Assembly: GCA_910577235.1 (NCBI GenBank)
Contig: CAJTMX010000004.1
Location: 62,001 to 126,000, forward strand
Reading direction: 5' to 3'
Source of the DNA: an uncultured Acetatifactor sp.
GTDB taxonomy: Bacteria; Bacillota; Clostridia; Lachnospirales; Lachnospiraceae
DNA: 64,000 nucleotides
Positions 59,255 to 64,000 of this stretch are shown here, in pieces. The notes below the pieces were generated by a model. The model was not told the origin of the DNA and ran no database searches. It saw only the letters and a program-made list of their open reading frames with translations. Made by a program: the position numbers and the translations under genes. Positions within the stretch are counted from its first letter, which is position 1, and each line of letters begins with the position of its first letter.

Positions 59255-61789
59255 ATGGCAGTACCGTACAACCACCACGAAGTGGAAAAAAAGTGGCAGA
59301 AAATATGGGATGATGAACAGGCGTTCAAAGTCTCAGAGGACTATTCCAAACCCAAGTATTACGCATTGGTAGAATTCCCGTACCCATCGGGAGCAGGATT
59401 ACACGTGGGACATCCCAGACCCTATACGGCTCTGGATATCGTGGCCCGCAAACGTCGTATGCAGGGTTATAATGTGCTGTATCCCATGGGGTTTGACGCT
59501 TTCGGTCTGCCCACGGAGAACTATGCCATCAAGAATCATATACATCCCAAGATCGTGACCAGGAATAATGTGGCTCGCTTTAAGGAACAGCTTCATGCGC
59601 TGGGCTATTCCTTTGACTGGGACAGGGAAGTCAACACCACGGACGAGGAGTATTATAAGTGGACTCAGTGGATCTTTTTGAAACTTTTTAAAGCAGGGCT
59701 GGCCTATAAGTCCGAGATGCCCATCAACTGGTGTACCTCCTGCAAGGTGGGATTGGCCAACGAGGAAGTGGTGAACGGCGTCTGCGAGCGCTGCGGCAGT
59801 CCGGTGGTGCGCAAGGTAAAGAGCCAGTGGATGCTGAAGATCACTGAGTACGCGGACAGGCTGATCCAGGATCTGGACACGGTGGACTATGTGGAGCGTG
59901 TAAAAGTATCCCAGAAGAACTGGATCGGCAAGAGCCAGGGCGCGGAGGTGGATTTCTCCATCACCGGCAAGGAGGACAAACTGCGCATCTACACCACCAG
60001 GCCGGATACGCTGTTTGGCGCTACCTATATGGTGGTGTCGCCGGAGCATCCTCTGATCGAAAAATATAAAGATGAGATAGGCAATTATGAGGAGCTTTGC
60101 GCCTACAGGGAGCAGGCCGCCAAGAAGTCAGATTTTGAGCGCACGGAGCTTGCCAAGGACAAGACCGGTGTGCAGATTCAGGGTCTGACCGCCACCAACC
60201 CGGTGAACGGCAAGGAGATTCCCATTTGGATCTCCGATTATGTATTAATGACCTATGGCACCGGCGCTATTATGGCTGTGCCCGCCCACGATGAGAGAGA
60301 CTGGGAGTTCGCGAAGAAGTTCGGCCTGCCCATCATTGAGGTGGTGGCAGGGAGCCCTGTTTCGGTGCAGGAGCAGGTGTTTACGGATGTTGCTACCGGT
60401 ACGCTGGTGAACTCGGAGTTTTTGAACGGTCTGTCCGTGGCGGATGCCAAGGACAGGATCATCGCGTTTTTGGAGGAGAAGGGCATCGGTACCAGCAAGA
60501 CCAATTTCAAGCTGCGTGACTGGGTGTTCTCCAGACAGCGTTATTGGGGCGAACCCATCCCCATCGTAAAGTGTGATAAGTGCGGCTATGTGCCCATCGA
60601 TGAGAGCGAACTGCCGCTGACCCTGCCGGAAGTGGAATCCTATGAGCCTACCGATAACGGGGAGTCTCCGCTGGCAGCTATGACCGAATGGGTCAATACC
60701 ACATGTCCCTGCTGTGGCGGACCGGCTAAGAGAGAGACGGATACCATGCCCCAGTGGGCAGGTTCGTCTTGGTATTTCCTGCGGTATATAGATCCGCATA
60801 ACAAAGAGGCCCTTGCCAGCCAGGAGGCGCTTAAGTACTGGATGCCGGTGGATTGGTACAACGGCGGTATGGAGCATACCACGCTGCATCTGCTGTACTC
60901 CCGTTTCTGGCACAAATTCCTGTACGATCAGGGTGTGGTGCCCTGTCCGGAACCATATCAGAAGAGGACCAGCCACGGCATGATCCTTGGACTGAATCCC
61001 CACAGCTTTGTAAACCAGACTCAGGAGGAGCAAAAGCGTCTGGTGGAGCAGTATGGCAGCGAGAAGGCAGCCCGCGCAGCTCTGGTGGAGGAATTCGGCG
61101 AGATGGCGGAACATCCCATCGTGAAGATGAGCAAATCTCTGGGTAATGTGGTCAATCCGGACGAGATCGTGGAGGAGTACGGCGCGGATACTCTGCGTAC
61201 TTATGAGATGTTTATCGGCGCTTTTGATATGTCCGCCGCATGGAGTGAGGACGGTGTGAAGGGATGCCGCAGATTCCTGGAGAGAGTCTGGAAGTTGCAG
61301 GATATAGTGGTGGAAGGAGAGGGCTACAGCGCCGATCTGGAAACCAAGATGCACCAGACCATAAAAAAAGTCAGCGGCGACTATGAGAGTTTGAAGTACA
61401 ATACCGCCATCGCGGCTATGATGGCGCTGATCAACGATATGAATAAGAAGGGGGCAGTGACCAGGGGAGAGTATGGTACATTGCTGGCCCTGCTCAATCC
61501 CGTGGCGCCCCATATCACTGAGGAACTGTGGCAGCTTTGCGGTTTTGCGGGCAAGATATATCAGACCGGCTGGCCGGAGTACGAGGAGGCCAAGACCATC
61601 GAGGCTACCGTGGAGATCGCTGTGCAGATCAACGGAAAGATGCGGGGCACGTTCTCCATCCCTCAGGATCTGGATAAGGAGCAGGTTATTGCCCAGGCCA
61701 AGGAGCAGCTGGGAGACAAGCTGGCGGGCACCATCGTCAAGGAGATTTATGTGCCGGGCAGGCTGGTGAATATCGTGGTGAAACCGTAG
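59255..61789 (+). CDS. leuS: Leucyl-tRNA synthetase
   Basis: Class I synthetase charging tRNA-Leu. The 844 residues have the HIGH motif as H50-V-G-H53 (SGAGLHVGHPRPY), zinc cysteine pairs (CTSC ... CERC and CDKC ... CPCC), the CP1 editing domain (about 220-420; TTRPDTLFGATYM; YGTGAIMAVPAHDERD) and K624-M-S-K-S628. The C-terminal anticodon-binding and tail domains are present. AAAGAGGAG precedes ATG 59255. It has its own promoter, and a hairpin follows. Confidence 0.98.
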   Translation: MAVPYNHHEVEKKWQKIWDDEQAFKVSEDYSKPKYYALVEFPYPSGAGLHVGHPRPYTALDIVARKRRMQGYNVLYPMGFDAFGLPTENYAIKNHIHPKIVTRNNVARFKEQLHALGYSFDWDREVNTTDEEYYKWTQWIFLKLFKAGLAYKSEMPINWCTSCKVGLANEEVVNGVCERCGSPVVRKVKSQWMLKITEYADRLIQDLDTVDYVERVKVSQKNWIGKSQGAEVDFSITGKEDKLRIYTTRPDTLFGATYMVVSPEHPLIEKYKDEIGNYEELCAYREQAAKKSDFERTELAKDKTGVQIQGLTATNPVNGKEIPIWISDYVLMTYGTGAIMAVPAHDERDWEFAKKFGLPIIEVVAGSPVSVQEQVFTDVATGTLVNSEFLNGLSVADAKDRIIAFLEEKGIGTSKTNFKLRDWVFSRQRYWGEPIPIVKCDKCGYVPIDESELPLTLPEVESYEPTDNGESPLAAMTEWVNTTCPCCGGPAKRETDTMPQWAGSSWYFLRYIDPHNKEALASQEALKYWMPVDWYNGGMEHTTLHLLYSRFWHKFLYDQGVVPCPEPYQKRTSHGMILGLNPHSFVNQTQEEQKRLVEQYGSEKAARAALVEEFGEMAEHPIVKMSKSLGNVVNPDEIVEEYGADTLRTYEMFIGAFDMSAAWSEDGVKGCRRFLERVWKLQDIVVEGEGYSADLETKMHQTIKKVSGDYESLKYNTAIAAMMALINDMNKKGAVTRGEYGTLLALLNPVAPHITEELWQLCGFAGKIYQTGWPEYEEAKTIEATVEIAVQINGKMRGTFSIPQDLDKEQVIAQAKEQLGDKLAGTIVKEIYVPGRLVNIVVKP

Positions 61790-61831
61790 GAAGACTGCGG
61801 GAAGTTTATGGAATTAAATGCCGGTTCTTGT

Positions 61832-61870
61832 AGGAGACAGATGATGGTAACAGCGTCTGTCTCCTGTTAT
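61832..61870 (+). terminator. Hairpin/terminator after leuS
   Basis: 10-bp stem AGGAGACAGA/TCTGTCTCCT with a weak T-rich end (GTTATGT). Confidence 0.6.
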
Positions 61871-62376
61871 GTAAAATGCCGACTTTTGGGGATGAGACAA
61901 ATAATATAGCATAATTAGAATCATGAATCGGCTGTATGCCATGCGCTGATTGCAGGTTTTATATTGGGAGCAAGTGCAAAACCGATAAGGAAAGAGAAGA
62001 AAATACTTGTAACACTCCAGTGTATGAAGTTGTATGGTATTGCAGACATGCTGCCTGGCAACGCTCCAGAAGATGAGGGCAACACCCGGGGAATGCTTGC
62101 GATAGCAAAGAAGAGGGGCGTAAACAGGCCAACAAAAAAATTCAAATTTTCCTTGCTTTTTTAGGTAAACCATGTTAGACTCAAGTCACATCCACATATC
62201 GGATGGTCTGAGTATGGTATCTGGTTCCCGGTTCTGCCGGGGATGTACGGGGTGTTTCTCCCCAAGTTTACCTAACATTTTATTTGGCAGACAGGCGGGG
62301 AGAGTTTGTGTCGTTTCTGATTTTGGCATATGGTTTCACTACCTTTCTGCGGCCAATGAGGCAGAAAGGAGTCAAT
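61871..62376. other. Intergenic region with a 10-bp inverted repeat
   Basis: No confirmed gene. A hydrophobic 74-residue frame on the - strand (61921-62145; ends FALAPNIKPAISAWHTADS) may be the remnant of a membrane protein gene but has no ribosome site. TTAGGTAAAC (62161-62170) and GTTTACCTAA (62266-62275) are perfect inverted repeats enclosing 95 bases rich in small hairpins, possibly a leader or a miniature element. No riboswitch class was recognised. Confidence 0.4.
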
Positions 62377-63021
62377 ATGACCCGAAAAGAGCAAGGCAGT
62401 GCAAATGCCACAATTATCGGCAACAGGAAATTACGGGACAGCAGCAGTAAGGTAATCTTTGAGGACAACACACTTAGTTCCCAATTCCTCCGGGACTATG
62501 CCGACCTGGATATCCTGCGTCACATTAAACCAGAGGATGTTGAAGATGTATCGGCTTTTACGGATCTTTCCGCCAAAGGTCTGGAGAATATTTTGAGGGA
62601 AACTCCCGATTATCTGCTGGGGAAGATTGCGGATGTGCTGCGGGCATTACTCTATCGGATGGAGTTACCTGAAAATACAGTAGAGGACACAGTGGCTAAG
62701 ATAAAGGAGCGCAAAATGGGTATACTGTTTGAAAACATCAAAATGAATATTCCGGAAGAAAAGAGAAAAGCAGAAATCGCCCGGCGGGAGAAAGAAATTA
62801 TTGAGGGGGAAATTAAAGTTATTCAGCGTGAGAAGGAAGTTATTCAGCGTGAGAAGGAAGTTATCCAACAGGAACGTGATATATACAAGTGCGCCTTTGA
62901 CATGATGCGTCAGGGATGTTCTGATGAGGTGCTCGTGGAATCTCTGATGCGGGAGTTTTCTTTGGACGAAGAGCAGGTGAGGGATATCGTGTGCCTGCAT
63001 CAAAGGAATAGTACTATTTAG
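62377..63021 (+). CDS. Rpn-derived protein lacking the nuclease core, with coiled coil
   Basis: A 214-residue protein. Its first 55 residues (MTRKEQGSANATIIGNRKLR...; LSSQFLRDYADLDILRHIKP, EDVEDVS) resemble the N-terminus of Lachnospiraceae Rpn/PD-(D/E)XK proteins. The nuclease core is missing: after DVSAFTDLS it goes straight to the C-terminal helical part with a strong coiled coil (about 125-170) holding three near-identical KEVIQRE heptads, and ends with VESLMREFSLDEEQVRDIV. GAAAGGA lies before ATG 62377. It looks like an internal deletion product or a stand-alone regulatory subunit. Compare the full Rpn at 47264. Confidence 0.7.
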   Translation: MTRKEQGSANATIIGNRKLRDSSSKVIFEDNTLSSQFLRDYADLDILRHIKPEDVEDVSAFTDLSAKGLENILRETPDYLLGKIADVLRALLYRMELPENTVEDTVAKIKERKMGILFENIKMNIPEEKRKAEIARREKEIIEGEIKVIQREKEVIQREKEVIQQERDIYKCAFDMMRQGCSDEVLVESLMREFSLDEEQVRDIVCLHQRNSTI

Positions 63022-63068
63022 TGCTGACAGACTATTCCGTGGAAAACGTGATGTGGGATGGAAAATCC

Positions 63069-63104
63069 AAAGAAAGAGTCGTTAAGTATCACGGCTCTTT
63101 CTTT
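63069..63104. terminator. Terminator between convergent genes
   Basis: 14-bp stem AAAGAAAGAGTCGT/ACGGCTCTTTCTTT (one G-U) with an 8-nt loop; T-rich on both strands. Confidence 0.85.
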
Positions 63105-63139
63105 CACGGCAGTCGTGGGATGACGCGGTTCAGATATTT

Positions 63140-64000
63140 TTAATCCCGGCATTCATCCGTAGGCCTGGCCCCTGCATTTCCCGTGTTTTCTGGCGCTGTG
63201 CGGTACAGAAACGCTGCCAGCGGATATTCTGTGTCTGGCAGTCTCAACGCGCCGCTGTCCAGGGCGCATTTACCCAGCAGCCCCACTGTGTCGAAGAACA
63301 AAAGCTTGCCGATTACATTGGGAACCAGTTCCGCCACACTTTCCGGAGCGTGAGATAATAACAGCGTCTGCGCTGCGGAGACCATTTTTTCATACAGATC
63401 GGCCATGGCACGGATCTGCGGTTCCAGCAGATTCTCTGTTTGGGACAACTGTGTCCCATGAAAGACTACATATTCCCCGGAATCTGCGCAAACAGCGTCT
63501 TCAACTGCCTGTATGTCGTGCTGTAAGTATCGGTTTTTAGGGGGAAGTATGCCAAAGTCTGCGAAAGCGGCGGCGTAATCCTCGTTTATATGGGAATATC
63601 CTGCAAAGCCAAAGGTGGTATAGGGACTTTCATCCTCCGTATAATTGATTCCCACGTTTATGCCGGTGGCATGTGCGTAGATCGTCTGATAAGAATAGCG
63701 ATCATTGTTCAGTCGGTTGAAGAGAGTATTTCCCCGGTGCATTACGAGCCAGAGCAGGGGCCAGAGCAATCGGTCATCCTCCAGATCCGCACCGCCAAAG
63801 CCGATGGCTCTGAGAGAAGGGAGCTGCCCGCGCAGGGAAGACAGGATATCTGTTAAATGCGGGGTACAGAGTGATGTGAGTTTTTCATATAATTCTCCCA
63901 TGTATTCTTCCGTAAAGATGACCATATTGGTCTGATAGCGATTCCGGCCGGAAATAACAGGTTCCTGGTCAGCCGTACCATTGCCGGACAAGACAGATGT
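63140..64000 (-). CDS. Conserved protein of unknown function (DUF3878-like), 5' end outside window
   Basis: At least 284 residues, open to the right edge, so the start is probably outside. Soluble, with LTSLCTPHLTDILSSL, FGGADLEDDRLLWPLLWLVM, YSYQTIYAHATGINVGINY, PYTTFGFAGYSHINEDYAAA and a C-terminal helical part. I recall similar sequences as DUF3878 in Lachnospiraceae but am not sure. No catalytic motif, signal peptide or TM helix is visible. Convergent with the Rpn-derived gene. A TTG at 63991 is the last in-window start option. Confidence 0.6.
   Translation of the reverse strand, partial: TSVLSGNGTADQEPVISGRNRYQTNMVIFTEEYMGELYEKLTSLCTPHLTDILSSLRGQLPSLRAIGFGGADLEDDRLLWPLLWLVMHRGNTLFNRLNNDRYSYQTIYAHATGINVGINYTEDESPYTTFGFAGYSHINEDYAAAFADFGILPPKNRYLQHDIQAVEDAVCADSGEYVVFHGTQLSQTENLLEPQIRAMADLYEKMVSAAQTLLLSHAPESVAELVPNVIGKLLFFDTVGLLGKCALDSGALRLPDTEYPLAAFLYRTAPENTGNAGARPTDECRD

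Noticed and set aside
61921..62145. 74-residue hydrophobic ORF on the - strand
   Set aside because: No ribosome site and no recognised family; kept only as a possible remnant in the intergenic entry.
62161..62275. Purine-type riboswitch
   Set aside because: GAGTATGG and TATCTGG look slightly similar, but the three-helix core and conserved J2-3 and J3-1 sequences are missing.

Overview
The window is a chromosomal segment of a spore-forming, flagellated Clostridia bacterium, most likely a Lachnospiraceae member. This rests on a division/cell-wall (dcw) cluster leading into spoIIGA-sigE, a separate sigG, ylmC/ymxH and nrdR, a Phe T-box leader, Rpn/PD-(D/E)XK proteins, DUF4854- and DUF5688-like proteins, and consistent AAGGAGG ribosome sites. 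Nearly all genes lie on the + strand; sigG, gltA, a lipoprotein gene, tyrA and the last gene are on the - strand.

Layout. 1-1871: 3' end of ychF, then lgt. 2024-14736: dcw cluster mraZ, rsmH, ftsL, two class B penicillin-binding proteins, murD, ftsW/spoVE, murA, ftsQ, ftsZ, with four MraZ boxes in front. mraY, murG and murC are missing; the place where mraY would be expected holds 70-bp tandem repeats and a 149-bp hairpin. 14861-22119: sporulation block spoIIGA-sigE, then an inserted group (small conserved protein, VanZ-like protein, flagellin carrying a zinc protease domain, zinc-ribbon protein), then sigG (inverted), ylmC and nrdR. 22178-25289: yqeG, aroE, aroK, aroQ, efp. 25484-30028: DUF5688-like gene, tRNA-Arg(CCG), SH3 protein, helical protein, gdhA. 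30184-36212: small ORFs, a LytTR two-component system and a LytTR-site-controlled pair of ABC exporters. 36331-42606: gltA, deoC, pepP, pckA. 42702-47069: lipoprotein, a probable 6S RNA, SpoIID-like protein, YihY. 47264-55481: Rpn nuclease, T-box-pheS-pheT, M18 aminopeptidase, queA, PilZ protein. 55555-64000: tyrA, EF-G-like factor, leuS, an Rpn-derived coiled-coil protein and a partial - strand gene.

Most of the content is core housekeeping: peptidoglycan synthesis and septation feed into early sporulation, and aromatic amino-acid and central carbon genes are interspersed. The most unusual items are (i) the flagellin with an inserted HExxH...E metalloprotease domain behind a SigD-type promoter, (ii) a family of short repeated leader elements, always in the same orientation and ending 17-38 nt before a start codon, at five loci (sigE, nrdR, a helical protein gene, pheS, M18 aminopeptidase), in three tandem 102-bp copies before nrdR, and (iii) the 70-bp repeat/hairpin structure in the dcw cluster. 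All functional calls come from reading protein motifs and gene order; no database search was run.
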